NCBI GenBank assembly: GCA_963708645.1
Contig: CAVPTA010000007.1
Span: forward strand, 682,001 to 746,000
Direction: 5' to 3'
Length of the DNA: 64,000 nucleotides
DNA from: RYN-133 sp963708645
Lineage (GTDB): Bacteria; Actinomycetota; Actinomycetes; Mycobacteriales; Jatrophihabitantaceae
Shown here: positions 38,802-49,030 of the stretch, piece after piece
Layout of the letters: every line of letters starts with the position of its first letter
How positions within the stretch are numbered: position 1 is the stretch's first letter
Program-made: the position numbers and the translations under genes
The notes under the pieces: model-generated
What the model saw: only the letters and a program-made list of their open reading frames with translations
Databases searched by the model: none
What the model was told of the DNA's origin: nothing

Positions 38802-40451
38802 GTGGCCGACACAGATGTGGAGCGCGGGACGACCACCCCGAACGCGCACCGAGGCGCCCGCCGCCAGGCGCACACGGCGTTGATTTTGATGGTGATCGCG
38901 GGTGCGCAGATGATGGTCGTGCTCGACGGCACGATCGTGAACATCGCGCTGCCGTCGATGGGGCGTTACTTCGACAAGAGCCAGACCGACATGACCTGGG
39001 CGCTCAACGCGTACGCGCTCGCCTTCGGCGGGCTGCTGCTGCTCGGCGGCCGCATGGGCGACATCCTCGGCCGCCGGCGCATGTTCATCCTCGGCCTGTC
39101 GCTGTTCACGATCGGCAGCTTCCTGGCCGGCGTCGCACCCAGCTTCGGGCTGCTGCTGGCGGGGCGCGCCGTCCAGGGCATCGGCGGTGCGATCGCCTCC
39201 CCGACGGCGCTGTCGCTGATCACCACAGAGTTCGAAGAGGGCGAGGCGCGCACCAAGGCGATCGCTGTGTACGCGGCGGTCTCCGGCGCGGGCGCAGCCC
39301 TCGGCCTGCTGCTCGGCGGCGTTCTGACGAACTACCTGAGCTGGCGGTGGGTGCTGTTCGTCAACGTCCCGATCGGCATCCTGCTGATGATCGGCGCGTT
39401 CTTGTACCTGCACGAGTCCGAGCGGCTGCGCGGCCGATTCGACTTCATCGGCGCGGGATTGTCGGTGGCCGGGCTGGTCGCCACGGTCTACGGGTTCATC
39501 CACGTCGCACACAGTGGTTGGAACAACGCGCAGACCTACACCGTGTTCGGCGCGGCGATCGTCCTGCTGGCCTCGTTCGTCTACTACGAGGCGAAGGTCG
39601 CCGCCGAACCGATGATGCCCATGCGGATCTTCGAGAACCGCAACCGCGCAGGCACGTACCTGATCATGCTGGTCGTCGGTGCGGCGATGTTCGGCATGTT
39701 CTACTTCATCACCTTCTTCGTGCAGGGCGTGCGCGAGTACGGGCCGCTCAAAACAGGTGTGGCGTTCCTGCCGGTTGCGTTCGTGATCGGCATCGTGTCC
39801 CAGATCAACGCGAAGTTGATGCCCAGGCTCGGGCCGAAACCGCTGATGATCGCCGGCACGTCGTTGCTCACGGTTGCCCTGTTCTGGTTCGCCAGCGTGA
39901 ACAAGGACTCGAGCTACGCGGGCAAGCTGCTGCCCGGCATGTTCGTGCTGGCCGTCGCGATGGGTTGCCTGTTCGTCCCGCTGACGGTGACCGCGGTGTC
40001 CAACGTCGCGAACACCGACGCAGGGCTGGCATCAGCGCTGCTGAACGTCGGCCAGCAGGTCGGTGGCGCGCTCGGCCTCTCGGTGATGACGACGGTGTTC
40101 GGCACCGCCGCCAAGAGCTGGAGCACCGACCACATCAAGGCTCTGATCGCGCAGGTACCGGACAAGTCGCAGTTGCAGGCCGTCGTCGGATTCCTCCAGG
40201 CACACGGCCAGAACGCCGAACCGAAGGACATCCAGGCGTTCGTGCAGGCGCATCCGAGCACCGGCTCGTTCTTCGCCGCGGGCGGTCCGTTCAACACGTT
40301 CGTGCGCGAGCTGCTCGCGTACGCGTCCGGCAAGGGCTTCCTGGTGGGCGCTGCTCTGGGCGTCATCGCCATCATCTCGGCGGTTGTGCTGATCAACGTC
40401 AAGAAGTCCGACCTGCCCGAGGACGTGGAGGTGCTCGCCGTCCCCGCCTGA
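38802..40451 (+). CDS. DHA2-family MFS drug exporter (EmrB/QacA type)
   Basis: A 549-residue transporter with about 14 membrane helices. The DHA2 motifs are VVLDGTIVNIALPSMG at about residues 46-61, the motif A loop GGRMGDILGRRRMFILG at about 85-101 and motif C in helix 5 (GAGAALGLLLGGVLTNYLSW). A larger extracellular insert (about 440-500) lies before the last helix. The GTG start has AGGAG 6 nt upstream. It is regulated by the divergent TetR and exports toxic lipophilic compounds by proton antiport. Confidence 0.93.
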   Translation: MADTDVERGTTTPNAHRGARRQAHTALILMVIAGAQMMVVLDGTIVNIALPSMGRYFDKSQTDMTWALNAYALAFGGLLLLGGRMGDILGRRRMFILGLSLFTIGSFLAGVAPSFGLLLAGRAVQGIGGAIASPTALSLITTEFEEGEARTKAIAVYAAVSGAGAALGLLLGGVLTNYLSWRWVLFVNVPIGILLMIGAFLYLHESERLRGRFDFIGAGLSVAGLVATVYGFIHVAHSGWNNAQTYTVFGAAIVLLASFVYYEAKVAAEPMMPMRIFENRNRAGTYLIMLVVGAAMFGMFYFITFFVQGVREYGPLKTGVAFLPVAFVIGIVSQINAKLMPRLGPKPLMIAGTSLLTVALFWFASVNKDSSYAGKLLPGMFVLAVAMGCLFVPLTVTAVSNVANTDAGLASALLNVGQQVGGALGLSVMTTVFGTAAKSWSTDHIKALIAQVPDKSQLQAVVGFLQAHGQNAEPKDIQAFVQAHPSTGSFFAAGGPFNTFVRELLAYASGKGFLVGAALGVIAIISAVVLINVKKSDLPEDVEVLAVPA

Positions 40452-40465
40452 TCGCGGTCGGCGCG

Positions 40466-41836
<1,371 letters not shown>

Positions 41837-41891
41837 CAGCGTGGGCCAGCGTTCACTCCGGTTGCCATAGCCTCACGCTAACGTCGGGTTG

Positions 41892-42356
41892 GTGATTCGT
41901 CCCGCACGGGCTGAGGACGTCCCGGCAATCCTCGACCTCATCCGCGAATTGGCCGTCTACGAGCGCGAGCCCGGGTCGACCGTCCGGGCCACCGAGGACG
42001 GGTTACGCGAGACGCTGTTCGGCCCACAACCACAGGTCTGGGCGCACGTCGCCGAACTGGACGGCGCGATCGTCGGCGTGGCGGTCTGGTTCGTCAGCTT
42101 CTCGACCTGGACGGGCCGCCACGGCATGCATCTCGAGGACATCGTGGTCACCGAGGCCGCCCGCGGCACCGGGGTCGGCGTCGCGCTGTTCGACGAGCTG
42201 CGCCGCATCTGCGTCGAGCGCGGCTATCCACGGTTCGAGTGGCACGTGCTCGACTGGAACGTCGATGCGGCGCGCTTCTACACGGCGCGTGGTGCCCGCA
42301 AGCTCGGCGAGTGGGACACCTGGCGCATGGACCCGCGGCTGGATCCGGCTGGATAG
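41892..42356 (+). CDS. GNAT acetyltransferase, diamine/spermidine-type
   Basis: A 154-residue single GNAT domain. The start is VIRPARAEDVPAILDLIREL, the acetyl-CoA motif is EAARGTGVGVALFDEL at about residues 80-95, and the end is the FEWHVLDWNVDAARFYTARG region characteristic of SSAT-like polyamine acetyltransferases. The middle HGMHLEDIVV strand matches that subgroup. GTG 41892 is preferred to an overlapping TTG. The exact amine substrate is not determined. Confidence 0.88.
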   Translation: MIRPARAEDVPAILDLIRELAVYEREPGSTVRATEDGLRETLFGPQPQVWAHVAELDGAIVGVAVWFVSFSTWTGRHGMHLEDIVVTEAARGTGVGVALFDELRRICVERGYPRFEWHVLDWNVDAARFYTARGARKLGEWDTWRMDPRLDPAG

Positions 42357-42365
42357 GGTCGCCGG

Positions 42366-43133
42366 GTGACGCAGCCGATCGTGCGACGCTCACCGGTGCA
42401 CACCGGCCGGGTGGTCGCCGCCGAACAGCTCACGTCGCGCATGCGTCGGGTGACAGTGCAGTCGGACGCGATGCGCGGCGTCGCACTTCGTCCCGCCCAG
42501 GACGTCGAGGTGCACCTGCGCGAGGACGGTGGGCGCCGCGTCAAGCGCCGTTACACGATCCGGCACGCACGTCCGGACGCCGGCGAACTCGACCTGGACG
42601 TCCTGATCCACGGCATCGGGGCCGGCGCCGCGTGGGGTGCCACGGCCGCACCCGGCGACGAGGTCGCCTTCCAGGGCCCGCGCGGCAAGCTCGAACTGCG
42701 CCGCGCGCCCTGGCACGTGCTGTGCGGTGACGAGTCGGCCCTGCCGGCCATCGCAGCCATCACCGAGGCCCTGCCGGAGGACGAGCAGTCGGTCGCCGTG
42801 CTCGAGGTCGGCGCCACGAGCGACCAACTGCCTGTGCGCGGAACGGTGCACTGGGTGCATCGCGGCACCCATCCGCCAGGCACCCCCGACCTGCTGGCGC
42901 CGGTGTGTGAGGCGTTGGCGGTGCCGCACGCGTGGGCGCAGTTCTACCTGCTCGGCGAGACGCGGTCGATGGTGGCACTGCGTGCGCTGTTCGAAGCGCA
43001 CGGCGCGCAACACGACACGATCTTCGTCAAGGGTTACTGGAACATCGGCCGGCCCGATCGCATCCGGGGGACGACACCATCCGACCCGGCTATCCCTTGC
43101 AGCGACCTAGATCGAGCTCCAACGCGCCGTTGA
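42366..43133 (+). CDS. Siderophore-interacting FAD protein (SIP)
   Basis: A 255-residue ferric-siderophore reductase of the SIP/ViuB family. The FAD-binding barrel has RRVKRRYTIRHA at about residues 57-68. The NAD(P)H domain contains LLGETRSMVALRALFEAHG and the C-terminal family signature FVKGYWNIGRPDR at about 219-231. It probably releases iron from imported siderophores. It follows the GNAT gene at 9 nt. The last 15 codons overlap the end of the convergent propeller gene. Confidence 0.92.
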   Translation: MTQPIVRRSPVHTGRVVAAEQLTSRMRRVTVQSDAMRGVALRPAQDVEVHLREDGGRRVKRRYTIRHARPDAGELDLDVLIHGIGAGAAWGATAAPGDEVAFQGPRGKLELRRAPWHVLCGDESALPAIAAITEALPEDEQSVAVLEVGATSDQLPVRGTVHWVHRGTHPPGTPDLLAPVCEALAVPHAWAQFYLLGETRSMVALRALFEAHGAQHDTIFVKGYWNIGRPDRIRGTTPSDPAIPCSDLDRAPTRR

Positions 43134-44158
43134 TCGTCCCGACGAGGGCGTGCGGCGCGGCAGCGGCGACGCGGCCGCTCACCACCCAGCTCTGCAACTG
43201 CTTGCCCGTCGCCGCGTCGAGACAACGTAATTCGCCGTCGTCGCCGGCGCCGCGCACCCACACGGTGGACGCACCGGCACCGGCCAGATAGGCACCGAGC
43301 CCGAGCGCTGATTCGACCGAACTGAGGCCGACCGGACGCAGCGTCGTCGGGTCGAGCCGCGCCAATGCGTCACCGCCCGAGTACCCCGCCAACCAGATCC
43401 TGCCTGCCGCTACGGCCAGCGTCGGCTGGTTCACGTGCAGCACCGACCCCTGCTCGATCACGCCCCGTCCGTCCGGGCGCTGCGACAGCGCCACGACCCG
43501 GCTCTGCCTGGCGAGGTAGGCCAGAATCAGTCGGACACGGGTCGGATCCGCCGCGACCGCGACGATGGGCCCCGGCATCGTCGCGACGTGGTGCGGTACG
43601 CGCAGCCCGGGACCGACCTCGACGACGTAACGATCGACCGTCACGAACAGCCGTCCGCGCATCGCAGTGGCCCCGTCACAGGGCGGCGCCCAGCCTTGGA
43701 AGACCGTGTGCAGCGTTCCCCCGCTCGTACGAGCGCGCGAGTCCGTTGGCGACCAACCACACGAGCCCGGCAGCGGGGTCGGCCACCAGTTGGGGGTCTG
43801 CCAGCGGAGTCGGCAGGACGAGCCGCTTGACCGGACGCCCCGGACGGATGACGAACAGCCCGTCGCCGCGCAGCACCCAGGACGAGCCGGGGATCGCAGC
43901 GACATCGAGCGCCGGCGCGCGACCGGGCAAGACCGACCGGAAATTGCTGCCCAGGTCGACCGAGACCTGCGATGGTGCTGCGGCACGCGGTGCGGGGCCC
44001 GGTCCGTGCTGTCGGGCGGTCACGATCACGGCCGCTGCCACGAGCACGGCTACGGCGGCGATGACAAGCCAGCGGGGCGAGCGGCCCGGCTGCCGGAGGC
44101 GAGGCTCATCGTCAGCGCCGTCGGCGACGCTGTCCGGGAGGAACTCGATCTCCGGCAT
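43090..44158 (-). pseudogene. Membrane-anchored beta-propeller protein (one-base frameshift)
   Basis: Two frames make one protein of about 355 residues. A short acidic cytosolic N-terminus (MPEIEFLPDSVADGADDE) precedes one membrane helix (about residues 30-47) and then an extracytoplasmic propeller with blade-like repeats (VLRGDGLFVIRPGRPVKRLV; GRLFVTVDRYVVEVGPG). The break is in a C5 run (43718-43722); with four C the reading is ARSYERGTLHTVFQGW. The intact halves point to a sequencing error. Its N-terminus resembles that of the 45648-46280 gene, so they are likely paralogues. Confidence 0.7.
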
Positions 44159-44170
44159 CGCGATCGGCCG

Positions 44171-45613
44171 CTACAAGATCGGTTCTGGGTCGTAGTCGCC
44201 GGCCGATGGGTCGGTGGCGAGCACGTCATCGATCCGGCGCACGACCGCCGCGACCTGCGCACGCGCAGCGCCGGTGAACGTGAGCGGCTCGGCGAGCAGG
44301 CCGTCGAGGTCGGCAACGCTGAGTCCGAGCCGTGAATCGCTCGCGAGCCGGTCGAACAGGTCGTTGCGGTCGGTGCCCTTCTCGCGCATTTCGAGCGCGA
44401 CGGCGACGGCGTTCTCCTTGATCGCCTCGTGCGCCTGCTCGCGTCCGCCGCCGGCGCGCACTGCGGCCATGAGCACCTTGGTCGTGGCCAGGAACGGCAG
44501 GTAGCGGTCGAGCTCGCGTTCGATGACTGCGGGGAACGCGCCGAAGTCGTCGAGCACGGTCAGCGTTGTTTCGATCAGCCCGTCGATGGTGAAGAACGCG
44601 TCGGGCAGCGCGACGCGACGTACGACCGAGCACGACACGTCGCCCTCGTTCCACTGATCGCCGGCGAGTTCACCGACCATCGAGGCGTAGCCGCGCAACA
44701 CGACCATGAATCCGTTCACCCGCTCGGCCGAGCGGGAGTTCATCTTGTGCGGCATCGCACTCGATCCGACCTGGCCGGGACGGAAGCCCTCGGTCACCAG
44801 CTCGTTGCCGGCCATCAACCGGATCATCGTGGCCAGCGAGGACGGTGCCGCTGCGAGCTGGACGAGCGCGCTCAGCACGTCGTAGTCGAGCGAACGCGGA
44901 TACACCTGACCGACGCTGTCGAGCACACGGTCGAAGCCGAGATGACCGGCCACGGACTGTTCGAGTCGAGCGAGCTTGTCGGCGTCGCCGCCGAGCAGAT
45001 CGAGCATGTCCTGCGCGGTGCCGACCGGCCCCTTGATGCCGCGCAGCGGGTAGCGCTCGATCAGGTCGTCGAGGCGGGCAAGCGCCACGAGCAGCTCGTC
45101 GGCCACCGTCGCGAACCGCTTGCCGAGCGTGGTCACCTGCGCGGCGACGTTGTGCGAACGGCCGGCCATGACCTGCGCGTCGTACTCGGCGGCGCGGCGG
45201 CCAAGACGAGCGAGCACCGCCAGTGTCTTGTGGCGTATCACCGCAAGCGATTGACGCACCTGCAACTGCTCGACGTTCTCGGTGAGATCGCGGCTGGTCA
45301 TGCCCTTGTGGATCTGTTCGTGTCCGGCGAGCGCGGCGAACTCGTCGATACGCGCCTTGACGTCGTGGCGGGTGACGCGCTCACGCGCGGCGATGCTGTC
45401 GAGATCGACTGCATCGACGCCTTGGTCGACAACGCGCTGATAGGCCTCGAGAGCGCCGTCGGGCACGGTGACGCCGAGTTCGGCCTGGGCGCGCAGCACG
45501 GCGAGCCAGAGTTGACGCTCGACGACGATCTTGTGCGCCGGTGACCAGATCGTCGCCATCGCCGCCGACGCGTAGCGAGCGGCGAGGACGTCCGGGATCA
45601 CGGGCTTGGCCAC
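44171..45613 (-). CDS. purB: Adenylosuccinate lyase
   Basis: A 480-residue member of the fumarase/aspartase superfamily that acts twice in purine synthesis (SAICAR to AICAR, adenylosuccinate to AMP). The signature loop GSSAMPHKMN is at about residues 268-277, TSRDLTENVEQ at about 105 and GRSHNVAAQVTT at about 150. The GTG at 45613 gives the standard N-terminus PVIPDVLAARYASAAM. It lies 12 nt upstream of the frameshifted propeller gene on the same strand. Confidence 0.97.
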   Translation of the reverse strand: MAKPVIPDVLAARYASAAMATIWSPAHKIVVERQLWLAVLRAQAELGVTVPDGALEAYQRVVDQGVDAVDLDSIAARERVTRHDVKARIDEFAALAGHEQIHKGMTSRDLTENVEQLQVRQSLAVIRHKTLAVLARLGRRAAEYDAQVMAGRSHNVAAQVTTLGKRFATVADELLVALARLDDLIERYPLRGIKGPVGTAQDMLDLLGGDADKLARLEQSVAGHLGFDRVLDSVGQVYPRSLDYDVLSALVQLAAAPSSLATMIRLMAGNELVTEGFRPGQVGSSAMPHKMNSRSAERVNGFMVVLRGYASMVGELAGDQWNEGDVSCSVVRRVALPDAFFTIDGLIETTLTVLDDFGAFPAVIERELDRYLPFLATTKVLMAAVRAGGGREQAHEAIKENAVAVALEMREKGTDRNDLFDRLASDSRLGLSVADLDGLLAEPLTFTGAARAQVAAVVRRIDDVLATDPSAGDYDPEPIL

Positions 45614-45647
45614 CTGCCCATTGTCCCACTGACCCGACAATCGGCTC

Positions 45648-46280
45648 TCACAGAACCACGTTCAGGCTCACGAAGTCGGCGAGGTTGCGCATCGCGTCGA
45701 TGGGCGCACGGTCGCCGCTTCGGCCCCACGCGGACACGTCCACCTTCACGCCGGCGGCCAGGGCCTCGATGCGCGCAACGAGCACCTTGCCGGCATCGGG
45801 CGGCGTTGCGATCGGAGTGTCGACCTCGGTGCGTAGCGTTGCCTCGACACTGATGCTGAGCCGGTGGTAGCGCCCGCTGATCCCTTCGGACACGACCTGT
45901 CCTCCCATTCCGCTGCCGCGTGTGCAGCGGTACGCGGTGAGGTCGGCGAGGTCGAGTGCCGGCAGGTAGCGCTTCATCGCAGAGGCGATCGGGATCATCA
46001 CCGGAGCGTCGGTCTGGCACACGAGTATGTCGGTCCCGGCTGTCGCAGACGCGCTGCTTGCGGCGAAGGTCGTCGGCACGTAGGTCGGTGAGGTCGAGGG
46101 CTTTGATCCGCCGGTCGCCGTGTTGTCGGCCGGACGCGTGAGCGCCCAGGCGATCACGGCGAGCAGGACTACGGCCGCGGCAGCGAGCCGGTACAGCACG
46201 GGCCGCCGCGGCGGCGGCTCGCGTCGCTCGTCCGTACCGTCGTCGGCGTCGTCGGCGTCGTCGATGAATTCGATGGGCAT
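45648..46280 (-). CDS. Single-pass membrane protein of unknown function
   Basis: A 210-residue protein. The acidic N-terminus MPIEFIDDADDADDGTDERR is followed by a Pro/Arg linker, one membrane helix (about residues 30-48) and an extracytoplasmic domain of about 150 residues with two Cys (LVCQTD, YRCTRG) that may bond. The N-terminus (IEF plus Asp-rich) and layout match the neighbouring 43090-44158 gene, which suggests a small paralogous group. Position between purB and purD is probably incidental. Confidence 0.72.
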   Translation of the reverse strand: MPIEFIDDADDADDGTDERREPPPRRPVLYRLAAAAVVLLAVIAWALTRPADNTATGGSKPSTSPTYVPTTFAASSASATAGTDILVCQTDAPVMIPIASAMKRYLPALDLADLTAYRCTRGSGMGGQVVSEGISGRYHRLSISVEATLRTEVDTPIATPPDAGKVLVARIEALAAGVKVDVSAWGRSGDRAPIDAMRNLADFVSLNVVL

Positions 46281-46316
46281 CAGTTCGAACGGTAGCCGTC
46301 GCGCGGTGACGGGGCG

Positions 46317-47552
46317 TCAGAGCGTGATCGCGCCGGCGACCGCGCGCCGGGCGATGTCGGAACGCAGCTGTCCGTGCGGCAGCTCGACGGTGGCGGCGAG
46401 TGCGTAGGCGGCCTCGCGCGCGTCGGCGAGCGTCGCGCCGGTTGCCGTCACCGACAGCACCCGGCCACCGCTGGACACGATCGCGCCGTCGTCGCGGCGG
46501 CGGGTGCCCGCGTGGATCACACCTTCCTGCTCGGCTCCGGTGATGACATCGCCGCCGCGGGGCGTCCCGGGATAGCCGGCCGCAGCGAGCACCACGGTTA
46601 CGGCGCTGCCCGCTCGCCACCGCAGCCGCGGAGCTACCCCGCCGACGGCAGCCCAGCGCAGCACCTCGGCGAGCGGGCTGTCGAGCAGGGCCAGCACCAC
46701 CTGGGTCTCGGGATCGCCGAAGCGAGCGTTGAACTCGACCACGCGCGGCCCGCGCGAGGTCATCGCGAGACCGATGTAGAGCAGTCCGGCGAACGGCGTT
46801 CCCCGCCTGCGCATCTCGTCGATCGTCGGCTGCGCGACGTCACGCACGACCTGGTCGGTGAAGCCGTCGGGCAGCCAGTCGAGCGGCGCGTAGGCGCCCA
46901 TGCCGCCGGTGTTCGGTCCGGTGTCGCCGTCGCCGATGCGCTTGAAGTCCTGCGCCGGGACGAGCGGAACGACGCCGGCGCCGTCGGTGAGGCAGAACAG
47001 CGACACCTCGGGGCCGTCGAGGAATTCCTCGATCACCACCCGTCCACACGATGCGGCATGGGCGAGCGCGACCGCACGGTCGTCGGTGACGACGACCCCT
47101 TTGCCCGCGGCCAGTCCGTCGTCCTTGACGACGTAGGGCGCGTCGAACTCGTCGAGCGCAGCCTCGGCCTCGGCTTCCGTTGTACATACGCGCGCCCGCG
47201 CGGTCGGCACACCCGCCGCCGCCATCACGTCCTTCGCGAACGCCTTGCTGCCCTCGAGCTGCGCAGCCTCCTGGGACGGTCCGAAACAGTCGATACCCCT
47301 GGCTCGCACCGCGTCGGCGACGCCGGCGACGAGCGGGGCCTCGGGTCCGATGACGACCAGGTCTGCCTGCACCGCCTGGGCGAGATCGGCCACGGCCGCG
47401 GGGTCGGTCGCGTCGACGCCGCGCTGCTCGGCCACCGCGGCCGTCCCCGCGTTGCCAGGCGCGCACACCAGCGCCGTCACCGCGGGGTCGTGGGCAAGAG
47501 CGAGACACAACGCGTGCTCGCGGGCCCCGGAGCCGATCACCAGCACACGCAC
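46317..47552 (-). CDS. purD: Phosphoribosylamine-glycine ligase (GARS)
   Basis: A 411-residue ATP-grasp enzyme for the second step of de novo purine synthesis. It has VLVIGSGAREHALCLAL at the N-terminus, the ATP-grasp glycine loop VKDDGLAAGKGVVV at about residues 140-153 and the GARS signature RFGDPETQVVL at about 281-291. The length is typical for the monofunctional form. It is on the same strand as purB and purA but not tightly linked. Confidence 0.97.
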   Translation of the reverse strand: MRVLVIGSGAREHALCLALAHDPAVTALVCAPGNAGTAAVAEQRGVDATDPAAVADLAQAVQADLVVIGPEAPLVAGVADAVRARGIDCFGPSQEAAQLEGSKAFAKDVMAAAGVPTARARVCTTEAEAEAALDEFDAPYVVKDDGLAAGKGVVVTDDRAVALAHAASCGRVVIEEFLDGPEVSLFCLTDGAGVVPLVPAQDFKRIGDGDTGPNTGGMGAYAPLDWLPDGFTDQVVRDVAQPTIDEMRRRGTPFAGLLYIGLAMTSRGPRVVEFNARFGDPETQVVLALLDSPLAEVLRWAAVGGVAPRLRWRAGSAVTVVLAAAGYPGTPRGGDVITGAEQEGVIHAGTRRRDDGAIVSSGGRVLSVTATGATLADAREAAYALAATVELPHGQLRSDIARRAVAGAITL

Positions 47553-47576
47553 GCCCGCGAGCCTAACGGCCCCGAT

Positions 47577-49025
47577 TCAGGAGGTGCGGACGATCACGAG
47601 ACCGGCCTCGGTCGGGACGAGGACGTACCGGCCGTACAGCGCCGGCGTGGCGAATCGAGTCACCGCGCCGACCGGCACCTGTTCGAGGGTCCGGCCGGTA
47701 TCGGGGTCGAGGGCGTGCAGCACCCCGGCCGAGACGTCCAGCGACCACACCCGACCACCGCCGACGACCGGCGAGCCGTTCGGCTCGGCGGTCCACAGAA
47801 TCTGCAACACCCCGCGGTCGATCTGGACGGCGCGGTCGCCGTCGGTGCACGGCACGATCACCACGTCGTTGAGGACCGCGGTGCCTCCGTAGGACGGGCA
47901 CAGCTGCGCCTTGCTCACCTCGCCGCCGATGCCGCCGAGGTGCTGCTGATCGAGCACGTACGCCGTGCCGGACTTGCCCGCGGCGAACACCCACTGCGTG
48001 CCGACCAGGGCCGGGCCCTGCGAGCCGAGATCGAGGTCGCCGGCGTTGTCGCTGGCCCACGTCGACGGCGAGAACGAGTCGACCAGCTTGCCGTCCGGGC
48101 TGATCTCGAGCACCGAGTCGCTGTAGTCGTACTTGTCGCCCTCGACCGAGGCCCCGTTGCCGACCTCGACCACCAGGTTCCCGGCGGCGTCGACACCCGG
48201 GCCGGGTGGCGTCCAGATGCCCGCCTCGCGCGCGGTCGGGACGGTGTAGGTGATCGGCGGACCGCTGCCGTCGAGCCGGACACCGACGAGGCGGCCCTTG
48301 TACCCGCCGCAGTCGCCGTCGAGGCCACCGAACGGCACCCACACTCGTCCGCCGTCGACCGCTAGCGCGCCCCGCTCCTGCATCGCGCGGGTCTCGACGC
48401 CGGGCACGTCGAGGCCGCGGCGCCAGCGCACCGCGCCGGTCTTGAGGTCGAGCGCAACGAGCTCGTGGCGCGGCGGCGCTCCGTACTCGGCGGCGACGTA
48501 CACGACGCCGTCGCTCACGACCGGAGTGCCGGTGATGCCGAGCGGGTCGATGTTTCCGCACGGCAGCTGGTCGCCCGTCGCGGGCGGGGCGAACTGCTGC
48601 TGCCAGAGCCGGCGCCCGGCCAGGTCGAACGCGTAGACGGTGTTGCCCTCGGTCGCCGCGATCACGATGCCGCCGACCACGACCGGCGAGGCGTACATCG
48701 CCCCGTTCAGCTTGAGATCGGCAACGACGCGCGGCCGACCGCTAACCATCGGCATGTCCGGCGACACGCCGTTGCGATCGGCCGTCCCGTGGTAGGTCGG
48801 CCAGTCGGCTGGACGGACCCTCGAACCGCCCTGCGTCGGGCCGGCCTGCGTCGGGCCGGCCTGCGTCGGGCCGGCCTGGGTCGGGCCGGCGCCGGACGAA
48901 TCACCGGTCACCGGCGCCGGAGCACTGCCCGGCGTCGTCGCGGCGTCCGTGCCGCCGCCGCTGCTAGGGCACCCGGCGAGCAGCAGTGCCGCGGCGACCA
49001 CGGCGAACGCGACCCGCATGCGCAT
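47577..49025 (-). CDS. PQQ-like beta-propeller lipoprotein
   Basis: A 482-residue secreted lipoprotein. The signal ends in LLLAGC (Cys at about residue 19) and is followed by a linker with four GPTQ(A/G) repeats (about residues 47-66). The pyrrolo-quinoline-type propeller begins at about WPTYHGTADRNG. Blades show VYAFDLAGRRLWQQ, LVALDLKTGAVRWRR and LHALDPDTGRTLEQV. Paired Cys (LPCGNI, GDCGGY, LCPSYG, VPCTDG) are conserved with the next gene. It starts 5 nt after its close paralogue, so the two are an operon made by tandem duplication. Function unknown. Confidence 0.85.
   Translation of the reverse strand: MRMRVAFAVVAAALLLAGCPSSGGGTDAATTPGSAPAPVTGDSSGAGPTQAGPTQAGPTQAGPTQGGSRVRPADWPTYHGTADRNGVSPDMPMVSGRPRVVADLKLNGAMYASPVVVGGIVIAATEGNTVYAFDLAGRRLWQQQFAPPATGDQLPCGNIDPLGITGTPVVSDGVVYVAAEYGAPPRHELVALDLKTGAVRWRRGLDVPGVETRAMQERGALAVDGGRVWVPFGGLDGDCGGYKGRLVGVRLDGSGPPITYTVPTAREAGIWTPPGPGVDAAGNLVVEVGNGASVEGDKYDYSDSVLEISPDGKLVDSFSPSTWASDNAGDLDLGSQGPALVGTQWVFAAGKSGTAYVLDQQHLGGIGGEVSKAQLCPSYGGTAVLNDVVIVPCTDGDRAVQIDRGVLQILWTAEPNGSPVVGGGRVWSLDVSAGVLHALDPDTGRTLEQVPVGAVTRFATPALYGRYVLVPTEAGLVIVRTS
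48831..48890. repeat. Four 15-bp tandem repeats (GPTQA linker)
   Basis: CTGCGTCGGGCCGGC is present four times head to tail (the last with one change). In the minus-strand gene it encodes the extensible GPTQA/G linker between the lipid anchor and the propeller. It is likely to vary in number between strains. Confidence 0.85.
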
Positions 49026-49030
49026 GGCCG

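Noticed and set aside
46374..48365. Long plus-strand frame of 663 codons
   Set aside because: Antisense to purD and the propeller gene; the composition (Arg/His/Gly/Asp) is typical of an antisense frame in high-GC DNA and there are no domains.
48831..48890. CRISPR-like or regulatory tandem repeat
   Set aside because: The four 15-bp units are contiguous without spacers and encode an in-frame GPTQA linker.
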